In this document: positions 26,860-36,955 of the stretch, in pieces | Layout: the number at the start of each line of letters is the position of its first letter | Numbering within the stretch: the stretch's first letter is position 1 | Source of the DNA: Perilla frutescens | Taxonomy: Eukaryota > Streptophyta > Magnoliopsida > Lamiales > Lamiaceae | Assembly: GCA_026008535.1 (NCBI GenBank) | Contig: BRKX01000001.1 | Location: forward strand, 70,382,317-70,446,316 | Length of the DNA stretch: 64,000 nt | Direction: 5' to 3' | Translations under genes and position numbers: made by a program | Notes under the pieces: generated by a model | Databases searched by the model: none | The model's input: the letters and a program-made list of their open reading frames with translations, nothing else | Told to the model about the DNA's origin: nothing

Positions 26860-27260
26860 AAAATAATTATCGAGCGCAATGCACGAGCCACGCATTATCG
26901 TCGAACAACTGCATTGTGCGAGTCGCCAACTTTCAAAAAAAAATAATGTAATTCACTTTTATTTTAGGGTTCACTAATTCCATTTTATAGTATATATTTA
27001 TTTCAAAATTATGGTTTTTATTTTTAATTATTGTTTACTTTAGTTTCAAAAAAAATTTAAATTAATTGTCAAACATAATGCACGAGCCCACGCGTTAGCG
27101 TTGAGCGAGTGCATTGCGAGAATCGTCAGATTTTTAAAAAATTAAAATTAATTCACTTTGATTTATGGTGTTCATTAATTCCATTTTAGAATATATATTT
27201 ATATTTATTTCAAACAAATTAAATCAATTTAAGGTTCACTAATTTTATTTTAGAGTATAT
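26860..27260. repeat. Diverged tandem repeat, ~190-bp unit
   Basis: Two copies, each with GAGCGCAATGCACGAGCCAC-like sequence followed by TTCACTT…GGTTCACTAATTCCATTTTA-like sequence; a truncated third copy ends near 27260. Related sequence lies at 32160-32300, so the family is dispersed within the PPR array spacers. Confidence 0.6.
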
Positions 27261-27514
27261 AATTTTTGGGAAAAAACATAAAAAAAATAGAAAATCACAA
27301 AAAACAAATCGAAAAAAATAATAATAATTCTGTCGTGTGTACCCCACGCGCTTAACATCGTTGACTTTTTTTTTCTACTTTGTTTTTATTGGGTCTGGAA
27401 TAGTCCGATGGGCCCATGTACATGCACTACATATATATGGGACCACCCCTTTTATAAATTTTGGCCCTTAAAATAATATTGAATAAAACTCCATCTTCAT
27501 TTATTATTGATCGG

Positions 27515-28538
27515 GACAAGGTTCATTTTGAATTTTTGATCCTATAATTATTTACTTAGGAGAACTTTGGTCCCTATTTATCCTTTTGGTCTAATTTGAT
27601 TCATAACTATTTCAAAAGGTTCAATTTGATCCCTCAATTGCTCATTTACTAATGAATGTTAACAAATTTCAATAATGGACATTAACAATACCCGTTGGAA
27701 GACATACTAACATCCACTTTTCTAATATAAATTATTTCATACATTAATAAACACTTTTTATACACATTGATTGAGCACGAAATTTCCACCATTTTCACAA
27801 AGAAATAAAACACATTTCCTGGTAAAATCCGGACATCCAATTTCTAATATTTTCTGAAAATATCACCAAATTCTAAAAGGTGGATCCATAGAGAGAGAGA
27901 GAGTATTGTGAATACAGGAAAATGAAATTGGAGAATTTGGAAATCAAATCCTACATTGATTTGAATTGGATGTTATCTTGTGGATTTTAGTGCTTGTGTT
28001 TGGCGGAATTGATTTGTGTAACACTAACCCCTAAAACAAACCATACGATGTAAAGTTTATGTTGTTGAATTTGGAAATGTTGGGAATATTTTCAGAAAAT
28101 ATTGAAAATTTGATATTCGGATTGCTGCTGGAAAATGTGTTTTATTTTCTTTGTGAAAATGGTGGAAATTCAACATTCAATCCATGTATGTAAAAAGTGT
28201 GTGAAATAATATAAGTATGTGAGAAAAATGTGTGTTAGTATGTATTTTAACGCATATTGTTAGCGTCTATTAGTAAATTAGCAACAGAGGAATCAAATTG
28301 AGCCTTTTGAAATAGTTATAGCTGGGATCAATTTGGATAAAAAAACAAAAAAAAAGAACCAAAGTGTTCCTAGGCAAATAGTTAATAGGATCAAAATGGA
28401 CTTTTTCACCACAAACACCGCTAATTGTGAGCCTGTCACACCTGGCTTGCCAAGTATGATTAACCTTGCCTGTAGGGCGGGATTTACCCCGTGCGCATAT
28501 CGGTTACCTTAACAACAACAAAAAATGGACTTTTTCAC
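27515..28538. mobile_element. Large foldback element interrupted by a SINE fragment
   Basis: Two arms of roughly 360 bases (about 27521-27885 and 28040-28405) are inverted copies. For example GATCCTATAATTATTTACTTAGG on the left pairs with CCTAGGCAAATAGTTAATAGGATC on the right, and TCCACCATTTTCACAAAG pairs with CTTTGTGAAAATGGTGGA. The centre (27885-28040) carries a GA run. The right terminus is split by a 112-bp SINE insert (28410-28521) with a 17-bp duplication. There is no coding capacity, so it is a non-autonomous DNA element. Confidence 0.8.
28410..28521 (+). mobile_element. 5'-truncated SINE copy with 17-bp target duplication
   Basis: The 112-bp insert runs from CACAAACACCGC to an A-rich AACAACAACAA end. 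It is bracketed by AAAATGGACTTTTTCAC at 28393-28409 and 28522-28538, identical over 17 bases. Its body (GAGCCTGTCACACCTGGC…, GGGATTTACCCC…GGTTACCTT) is homologous to the body and 3' end of the large SINE at 41250-42453. It lacks the box A/B promoter, so it was truncated on insertion. Confidence 0.85.
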
Positions 28539-28712
28539 TTAAGATCTAGTTCCAATTTCATTATTATTTCTAAATTAACCCATGCACGACTCTAGTTTTG
28601 TTTATAGGGTTTTTAAGACTTCTCTCAACTCCCATCTCCCTCCCTCCCTCCCTCCCTCTCGACTATTCACTGTAATTTCTCGCAGTAAAAATTGGGCATT
28701 CCAACAAACAGC

Positions 28713-31601
28713 ATGTGGGCATTCCGACGAGCCTCCGTTCATCTCAGGTAATTCATCGCATTTCACATTTTTACTATATGCATGCAATTTTTACCTTTTT
28801 GGAAGCCTATTGGTTATTTTGTTAAGATGTTTTTGAATTGCGAATGAAGACGTATGAATTTTTGGAGGTGATTGGATTTTATGTTACTTATCTTGACATT
28901 GTTGTTGTTTGTGACATTCTTGGTAGGCTGCTATTTATTGTTGTTTTTGTTCTTTGTGCAATAACTGAAAATCTGGCATTCATGTTCTCGGTCCTATTGT
29001 CTTTTTTTTCTCTTTTTTATAATAAAAACTTCCGGGTGTCGTTGTTGTAATATAAATCTTCTTTCTTTCCAGAAATCGAGGTTTAAGCTCAGGGACTAGT
29101 CGAATTAGCTGTGTGAAACCAGAGATAGCAAGTTGCTATCTGGAGAGTCACAATGCTGAAAGTATTGAATCAGAAGGGGAAGTTTTGGATGCGTTGGTGT
29201 ACTTGAGAAGATTCTATAGCACATCGGGTTCTTCAAAATCATATTTAAAATTTCGCAGTTTTTCTTCACAGGCCGGTAATAAGAGCAGCAGTGATCACAA
29301 CGACACCTTGGAGGATGCTCTCCCTGAGCTCGACACACCAAGTGGTGCAGTGCATAAAGCCGCTTCTAGAGATGGGATGGATGGTGAGCTGATCTCTGAT
29401 TTAGATCTCTATGAGGATGAGAGCGTTGCTGATGATATACAAACTGAGTTGGAGAGCTTAGATTCTGTATCTGACGTTGGGGAGAAAATATCACCCAAAA
29501 CTGAAGTTGTTCCAGCAATGATTAAAGCCCTATTTGTTGCTCCATTGTTGCCAGTGAGCAGGGTTTTGGATAATTGGGTTGAGACAGGAAATGAAGTGAC
29601 CCAAACAGAAGTATTATCTACCATGCTTTATCTTAGGAAACGGAAAATGTTTGTCATGGCCTTGCAAGTATGTCTTCTAATCCCTTTAATATCAAATTGA
29701 CTTTGTTTAGCCTGCATCAGAGCTTTCATTGTATCTTTTGATGCTTATGGTTCAAGAGATACAAACAATGACTTTGTTGGAATTTTATAGCTAATCGTAC
29801 ACGCTAAGGAAGCTCTCACTGTGTAGTGTAGTTAATTACTTGCTTTTATAAAGGAATGAGAGATCTTCAGTCTTCACTGTGAATAATCAATTTCGTTTCT
29901 TTCTCAGTAGCTTCATAGCTTGTGGTCTGTTATGCAGTGAAGTTTGTCATGCCAGTTTGAATTTAGGACTCAGATATTTTCACAGTTGCTATATTTTCTC
30001 AAAGTCTGCAAGTGGTTATTATTGCCCTTAAGATGAGCTACTTCTTCCCTTTAATGGAGTTTGTTAGGATCTGGTGTCGTATCTCACACCGTTCATGCAT
30101 TTACCCTCACTCTGTGAAGCTGTTTGTTGAATCTTCCCTTGCTGGATGGGATAATACTAGAAATGAGGTGCAAATTGTAATGCTTGTTTTGCACAGGGAC
30201 ATTAGGTCAATCTTTAAATGATTTGCTTAGCCTGCTTGTATTGCTTTTCGCATGTGTCTTAGTGATGTTCCTAGCTTACTAGGTCGCCTTTGCATGCATT
30301 TTTACGAATGTTGGAGATTTGGATGGGCAGTAAATGTTATATTTCATATTTTGCAGGTGTCTGAATGGTTGGAGTCTAGAAAGCAACTTGATTGGACCGA
30401 GAGTATGTATGCTTCTCGTGTTGATTTAATTGCGAAAGTGCACGGTACGTTCAAGGTGGAAAAGTACATCGAGCAGATTCCTGAATCTTTTAGAAGTGAA
30501 ATTGTCTACCGTACACTGCTGGCAAATTATGTCTTTACCAAGAATGTGGAAAAAGCAGAGCATCTGTTCAATAAAATGAAAAGTTCATTCCCTGTTTCGT
30601 GCTTCTCTTGTACTCAGTTGCTACTTCTGTACACAAAGACGAACAGGAAGAAAATTCTTGATGTTTTGTTGCTAATGGAGAGAGAAAATATCAAGCCGTC
30701 TCATTACACTTACATGCTGTTGATTAATTTTAAAGGGCTGTCTAGAGATATTAGTGGGATGGAGCACGTTTTAGAGAAAATGACATCTGAAGGTATAGTA
30801 CCTAGTATGCGACTTCAAGCATCCTTGGCTCGGCACTATGCTTTTAGTGGTCTCAACGATAAAACTGAGGTTGTATTGAAAGAGATGGAAGGAGACGATA
30901 TAACTAAAAATCGTATGTCATATCGATTTCTACTTCCCATTTATGCTTCCATTGGAAGGGCAGAAGAAGTTAGGAGAATATGGAGACAATGTGAATCTAA
31001 TCCCGATCGGGGAGAGTGCATGGCTGGCATTGAAGCATGGGGGAAGCTTAATGAAATTGAAGAAGCTGAGGCAGTATTTGATAAATTGTTGAAAATTGCG
31101 GGGAGGCCCTCTTCAAGGCATTATGCAGCTCTGCTAAATGTGTATGCAGAACATGGAATGCTGACTAAAGGGAAGGCTCTCATTAGCCGAATGGTTGAGA
31201 GTGGTGCTGCTGTCATGCCAGTGGCTTGGAACGCGATCGTGAAACTCTATGCCGGAGCTGGAGAAGTGGAAGCAGCATACTCTATTCTTGAGAATGGCGT
31301 TACACAGAAAGGGGGAAGAGCACTTGTTACTTCTTACCTTACAATATTGGATCACTATGCAAATAAAGGCGACGTGCACAATGCAGAGAAGATGTTCCTC
31401 AAGATGAGACTGGTTGGTTATCCTGTAAAGATGAGGTCTTACAGATCACTCCTCAATGCCTACATAAACGCCAAAGCCCCGGCTTATGGTTTCCGAGAGA
31501 GAATAAGGGGCGATAATCTCTCCCCTAACAATGCTTTTGCTGGTTTGTTGGCTCAAGCCGATGCAATTAACAGGTCATTTGGGGCCGAGTTTCTGGCATG
31601 A
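28713..31601 (+). CDS. P-class pentatricopeptide repeat protein, copy C, 624 aa, probably mitochondrial
   Basis: Third tandem paralogue, intact. Exons: 28713-28747, 29073-29667, 30357-31601 (1875 nt, in frame). Exon 1 encodes MWAFRRASVHLR, continued by NRGLSSGTSRISC, an Arg/Ser-rich organelle presequence. An acidic linker (about residues 95-165, e.g. DLYEDESVADDIQTELESL) precedes about 410 residues of P-class PPR helices in exon 3, e.g. YMLLINFKGLSRDISGMEHV and HYAALLNVYAEHGMLTKGKA. The ending …AFAGLLAQADAINRSFGAEFLA is longer than copy A's. Exon phases match A, B and D exactly, showing duplication of a whole three-exon gene. An in-frame ATG at 30252 in intron 2 is not needed, because the acceptor TTTTGCAG at 30349-30356 is shared with the other copies. 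Confidence 0.93.
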
Positions 31602-32351
31602 GGGAAGATGGATGGTTTCATGGTTTCATTCTCATGCCTGGTGTTCAAGTAGGAGTGTAATGAATCTAGTCGAGCCGAACATATAACTGGCCTTAGCTTT
31701 AGTGAGAGTAAGTATGCTTCTTGACTTGATTGGAATAATTGGATCGGACCATCTTCATTTATGCTAGAGTGCATGTTGAAGTGTTGGGAGCTGGTTATTT
31801 CATATTTGGGAATTATTGTTTAACCTTATTTGATCAAAACATATTTTAGGTCCATTATTACATAATATTGCATGAAGTAGATAAGAATATTTTTCGATCG
31901 AAACATTTCCTTTTGGCAAATACTTGCATGCACAAGGTACATATAAGATTATTTCAGACGGATGGGTCAAATTCGCGGGTCAACCCGTAAAAAAAATCCG
32001 GTAAAATCAGTATCAACAGTAACATTAAAAAGTATCACTAAAAATTCGAAAAATATCACTTGTATCGTTAAATAGTAAGGGGTCTGCCACTTATCTTAGG
32101 GATTTTTGGGGTGCTTTTAAGGGTTTATTTTGTGTGTTTTAGGAGTTTTTTTTGTGCTTTTAGGTATTTATTTTGTGTTTTTTTATGATTTATTAATTTC
32201 ATTTTAGGGTATAAATTTATATTTATTTCAAACAAATTATATCAATTTGCTTTAATTTCAGGGTTCACTAATTTTATTTTAGAGTATAATTTTTTTTGGG
32301 GAAATTAAAAAAAACAAAGAAAATAAAAAAAATTTAAAAAAAATCTGCCAG

Positions 32352-32379
32352 AAAAAAAAAAAAAAAAAAAAAAAAAACT
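32352..32379. repeat. Poly-A run (28 bases)
   Basis: Twenty-eight consecutive A on the plus strand. No retroposon body was recognised directly upstream. Confidence 0.85.
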
Positions 32380-32554
32380 GACAGGCGCATGGACGCATAT
32401 AGGTGCATGGTAAGAGTGGTGCACGTAAGTGCTTCTCTTTCCTTTTTGGAGTGAGATTGACTTCATATTAAATGGTATGAAAATCTTTATGAGATGAACT
32501 TGTGTAAATAATCTAATATATACAGGAGTTGACTATAAAAACATTGTACTTCGT

Positions 32555-32747
32555 GTGAGAGCTAAGCATTATGCTTAATTAAATAATTAGTATAAGTTTA
32601 TTATTTATCAGTGTATTTTAATGCTAATTAGTACTACATATAATTAGCACTAAAATTCAATACGATAAGCAATAAAAAAATAGCTCTAAAATATAATAAC
32701 ATAAGTAATAAAATTATAGTAAATAAGCATAATGCTCAGGTTCTCAC
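32555..32747. mobile_element. Palindromic MITE, 193 bp
   Basis: Ends are inverted: GTGAGAGCTAAGCATTATGC at the left, complement of the right end GCATAATGCTCAGGTTCTCAC. Complementarity continues inward to a central GCTAATTAG…ATAATTAGC. No open frame. Target duplication not clear. Confidence 0.75.
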
Positions 32748-33221
32748 TAAAAAGAGTGCTCATTTTAACCAAATCCTATACATACATGTATAGGAATATA
32801 AATAGAACTAAACAATTAGATATCAGACATCGTGTTCTCAGAGTGAACGGAACATTTCAAGATTAGTACAATCACATTAATTTGGGTAATGATTATTTCA
32901 ATACTCTAAACTACAGTTTCCCACTTATTTTAACGTTCTTGAATAAATCGTTAAATGTCGTAATGCATTTTTCAATGGAGATAAAAGTTCATGAGTTAAC
33001 TGCTAAAAAAAACACAAAGTTCATGAGTTGAAAATTAAATGTTCGATAAATGCTTCACTTAATAAACTATGTTAGCCGTGTGGATAAGTCGAAACTACTA
33101 CGGTGTTTGAATCCTTTTTATTTAAATGACCATGGAAATGTCTAAACTACCCTCCACGTTTTAATTTTGTTACTGGCCTTGTATCATTATCAAATCACCC
33201 TCATTATTTTAGTAAAATTTA

Positions 33222-33460
33222 CTCCCTCCGTTTCCGATTAAATGTCATTTTGGATAAATGCACACAGATTAATAAATTAATTGAGTTACCTAATATACTC
33301 TTGTGTGAATACATTAAATAAGTTAAATATAGGTATATTAATGCAATTAATGAGGACAAATGTGTGAAAAATGTGAACTTTCTGTCTCGAATTTGTAGAA
33401 TGACATTTGTTTAAACAAAATTTAAATGCTAGAATAATACGTATTCAGAATCGGGGGGAG
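33222..33460. mobile_element. Stowaway-type MITE, 239 bp
   Basis: Left terminus CTCCCTCCGTTTCCGATTAA and right terminus TTCAGAATCGGGGGGAG are inverted and match the Tc1/mariner-derived Stowaway consensus. TA flanks both sides (33220-33221 and 33461-33462), the expected target duplication. It lies about 350 bases upstream of the start of PPR copy D. Confidence 0.93.
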
Positions 33461-34844
33461 TATTATTTTCAAATATATTTATATCACATTATAACATTTG
33501 ATATTAATGACAGCAATTTTATGTTTATTAAACTCTATAATAAGTTAGAAAGAACCCTGAAAAAAAAAATCAGCATAATTTAAAATAAATTTTAGTAAAG
33601 ATATTAAGTATAAGGGTATAACGGACAAATCAACCAAAAAAATATGTTGCCTAGAAGGACAAAAGGGTGTGTAATGGCTAAAACTCAAACTTTAGGTGCC
33701 TTTTGTGTAATTATCAAAAGTTTAATTTCTTCCGGGAGGGGTTTTACTTTCAAATGAAGGGTTCTAGGATTTCTGTATTTTTTGGCGTCAAAAAATTGCG
33801 TAATTTCGACGAACAACATGTGGGCACTTCGAAGAGCCTCGATTCAGCTCGAGTGATTCATCACATTCTCAATATTTATCATATTCACGTGTTTTCGGAG
33901 TGTTGATTTTATGTTATGATTTGATTTTTTATTTTATTTTTATCTTCTGTTGTTCGTCTATTTTGTTGTTGTTGTGAATGAAATAGTAGAAATTTATTTG
34001 AAAATGCAAAAAAAATTACCAATGTCTTTCTATAACACTGTCTTTTCACTCTGCGAAACTTGCATTTACTTATTTGAACTCGTGAACTTGTTGAAGAAAA
34101 CATGTTGAGGAAGGTAACTTTCGCAACGCATGTGATGAGAATTATCAGTTGAAATTCTAAAACATGAAGCGGAGGTTTGATTTCGTTTTTTAACTTCAAT
34201 TTTTTTTAGTGCGGCTTGTGGAAACTGTACTAGTTTTTGTATGGAAATCAGGAATCTATTTGGATGAATGATTTGACTTGTGCATTTGAAAAATGAAAAT
34301 ATTTATGGTGAACCCCACTTCTAAGTTGTGATTAGTGCATGAAGAGAAGAATGCACATGTGATGGATCCAATTGTAATGAAGATACAAGATTTTTGGCCT
34401 CTTTCAACCTCATGATATTGACATATTGTGGAACCACGTTGTAGCATCGATTGTGGTTTATGTCTCCTATTTTGGCATTGTTGCTGTTTGTGTTATTCTT
34501 GTTTCATGCACGCTTGCCATTCTTGTGAGTTGTGACATAGACGTTCTTTCTTTCCAGGAGTCGAGGAATAAGTTGGAAGACCGCACAAATCTGCTTGGCA
34601 AAGTCAGATGTAGCAAGTTGTTATTTGGAGAATTACAATGGTAGAAGTGTTGAATCTCAAGGAAAGGTATTGGAGGCTTTGGTGTACTCTATTAGATTCA
34701 TCAACACATCTAGCTCTTCAAAATCAAATGCAGAAGTCCGCGTTTTTTCTTCACATTCTGTTGCTAAGAGCAGCTGTGAGCAAGAGGATGATCCTTTTTC
34801 CGAGCTTGATCTGGTTCAGGAAGATGCTGCTGAAGATGAGTCCG

Positions 34845-34892
34845 AGGATGAGAGTCTCGCTGAGTCTGAGGATGAGAGTCTCGCTGATGATA
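34845..34892 (+). repeat. 24-bp tandem duplication in the coding region of PPR copy D
   Basis: The segment encoding EDESLAES occurs twice in a row (GAGGATGAGAGTCTCGCTGA core), lengthening the acidic linker by eight residues. Absent from copies A-C. Confidence 0.8.
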
Positions 34893-35250
34893 TACGAAAT
34901 GACTTGGAGATTTTAGGCGCTGGGAAGAAAGAATATCCCAAAAGTAATATCGTTTCAGCAATGACTAAAGCTATACTTGTTTCTTCCACACTAACAGTGA
35001 GCGAGGTTTTGGATAAATGGATCGAAGCTGGAAATGAAGTCACCCGGGCAGACATATTGCAGAGCATGCTTTATCTTAGGCAGCGGAAAATGTTCATCAA
35101 GGCCTTGGAGGTTTGTCTTGTAATCCAATTACACTGTTAAATTGATTTTTTCTAGCTTTCATTGTATCCCTGGTTGCTTAAGATCAAAGAAACGTATACA
35201 ATGACATAGATGGACTTCTAGCACTGATCGTGTACGAGGTTGATGGCTTG

Positions 35251-35281
35251 GGGTTTGGGGTCTAGGGTTTAGGGTTTAGGG
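35251..35281. repeat. Interstitial telomere-like repeats (TTTAGGG)
   Basis: Four consecutive 7-base units, GGGTTTG, GGGTCTA, GGGTTTA, GGGTTTA, then GGG; two are perfect plant telomere units. They lie in intron 2 of PPR copy D. Too short for a fusion relic; perhaps a double-strand-break repair filler or a telo-box-like motif. Confidence 0.85.
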
Positions 35282-36955
35282 ATTATCTACCGTTGTTGTG
35301 ATACAATAGTTCTAGCTTCTTTTGGAAGTTTGTTAAGTCTTGAGTACTTTATGTTGTGCTCCTCGCGCATTTACATTCAACAAAATGAGAGGAAAAAAAG
35401 ATGAGTGAATACTACATGATTTTTGCTGTGTTGCCTTCCAAATCCAGATTTACATGCTAATTCAAATTTTGCAGTTGTTAAAATGGCCAGAGTCAATAAA
35501 GTATCTTGAATACAGTGACAGTTACTATGCTTCTCATGTTGATTTAATAGCCAGAGTGCATGGTATCTCCAAGGCAGAAAATTACCTTCAGCAGATTCCT
35601 GAATGTTCTAGAAATGAGAAAGTCTACCAAGCTCTTATGGCAAATTGTGTGTCTACATTGAACTATAGAAAAGCTGAGGCGCTGTTCGATAAAATGAAGA
35701 AGCTATTCCATCTTACAAGCCTTTCTTGCAACCTGTTGCTACTTCTGTACAAGAAAACTGACAGGAAGAAAATTGCTGGTGTTTTGCTGTTGATGGAGGA
35801 AGAAAATATCAAGCCATCCCTATTAACTTACCAGATTTTGATTGAGGTGAAAGGGCAGTTTAAAGATTTTAGAGGAATGGAGCAAATTCTAGAGAGAATG
35901 GAGTTTGAAGGTGTGGAACCTGATATGCGATTCCAAGCAACCTTGGCTCGAAACTATGCTGATGCTGGGCTAAGAGATAAAGCCGAGGCTGTGTTGAAAG
36001 ATATGGAAGGAGGCGATATAACAAAAAACTTCCAGTTTGTCGGTTTTTGCTTCCTGTATATGCTTCTCTTGGAAGGGATGATGAAGTCAGGAGAATCTGG
36101 AAAGTATGTGAATCTAATCCACAGGTGGAACAGTGCATGGCAGCCATTGAAGCACGGGGGCACCTTAAGAGAGTCGAAGAAGCTGAGGCAGTCTTTGATA
36201 TAATGTCGAAAAACTTGAAGGGGCTCTCTTCAAGGCATTATGATGCTCTACTATATGTCTACGCAGATCATAAAGAGGTAGCAAAAGGGGAGGATCTGAT
36301 GAGACGAATGCTCGAGAGTGGTGTCACTCCCCAACCGGGGTTTTGGGATGCTCTCGTGAAGCTTTATGTTGGAGCTGGAGAAGTCGAAAAGGCAGATGCA
36401 GTGCTCGAGCATGCCCTTACACAGAAACGTGGGAGACTGTATGCTTCTTCTTACTTGACTATCTTGGATCAATACTCCAAGATAGGCGACGTGCACAACG
36501 CGGAGAAGATCTTCTTCAAGATGAGGCAGGCCGGGTATTTCTCAAGGATGCGCGTTTATCAGTCTCTCCTTAACGCCTACATAAATGCGAAGGCCCCGGC
36601 TTATGGCTTCATCGAGAGAATGAAGGGCGATGATTTCGTCCCAAATCAATCGGTGGCTGCTTTGCTGGCTCAAGCCGCTGCATTTAGGTAGTCGAAGGTG
36701 GCCGGGCTGGGCTGCTGCGGTGAGGCTGAGTTGTGAAGGTATAGCTTGTAGTTTGATCGTGTAAATTTTAGTCATGCTATTGTATCTACTGGTCTTAAGT
36801 AAAACAAATCAGATCTGCAAAAATATCAAATCACTTGACTCATTTAACTCGATTGAATTCTGCTGTCCTCTACATGATCCGCCGTTACCTCACAACTTTA
36901 GTCCAGCAAATCGAACTATGAATATGTAACTACTAGTCTCTACGCAGATACAACA

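Larger units (their letters stand above)
25997..28712. other. Spacer between PPR copies B and C
   Basis: No gene. After the 3' region of copy B come two diverged ~190-bp direct copies (26860-27240) built around AATGCACGAGCC…TGCATTG and GGTTCACTAATT(C)CATTTTA, then a partial third. The same family recurs at 32160-32300 downstream of copy C. A ~1-kb foldback element with a nested SINE fragment follows (27515-28538). Confidence 0.7.
31602..33817. other. Spacer between PPR copies C and D
   Basis: No gene. Contains 3' sequence of copy C, a repeat shared with 26860-27260 (about 32160-32300), a 28-base A run (32352-32379), a 193-bp palindromic MITE (32555-32747) and a 239-bp Stowaway MITE (33222-33460). 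Confidence 0.7.
33818..36691 (+). pseudogene. P-class PPR gene, copy D, one-base frameshift in exon 3
   Basis: Fourth tandem paralogue. Exons: 33818-33852 (MWALRRASIQLE), 34558-35110, 35475-36691. Exons 1-2 are 588 nt in frame. Exon 3 is 1217 nt, one short of a multiple of three. Aligned with copies A-C, a base is missing near 36034-36041 (CAGTTTGTCGG, where copy A has GGGTCTGTCGA). Upstream the frame reads …LKDMEGGDITKN; downstream the PPR frame resumes as LPVYASLGRDDEVRRIW and stays open to TAG 36689-36691. Reading through without correction stops at 36203. The acidic linker carries a tandem 24-bp duplication giving EDESLAESEDESLADD. Exon 1 donor is GTGATT rather than GTAATT. Intron 2 contains telomere-like repeats. 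Well-kept flanks mean the break is recent, or a sequence error. Confidence 0.85.
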
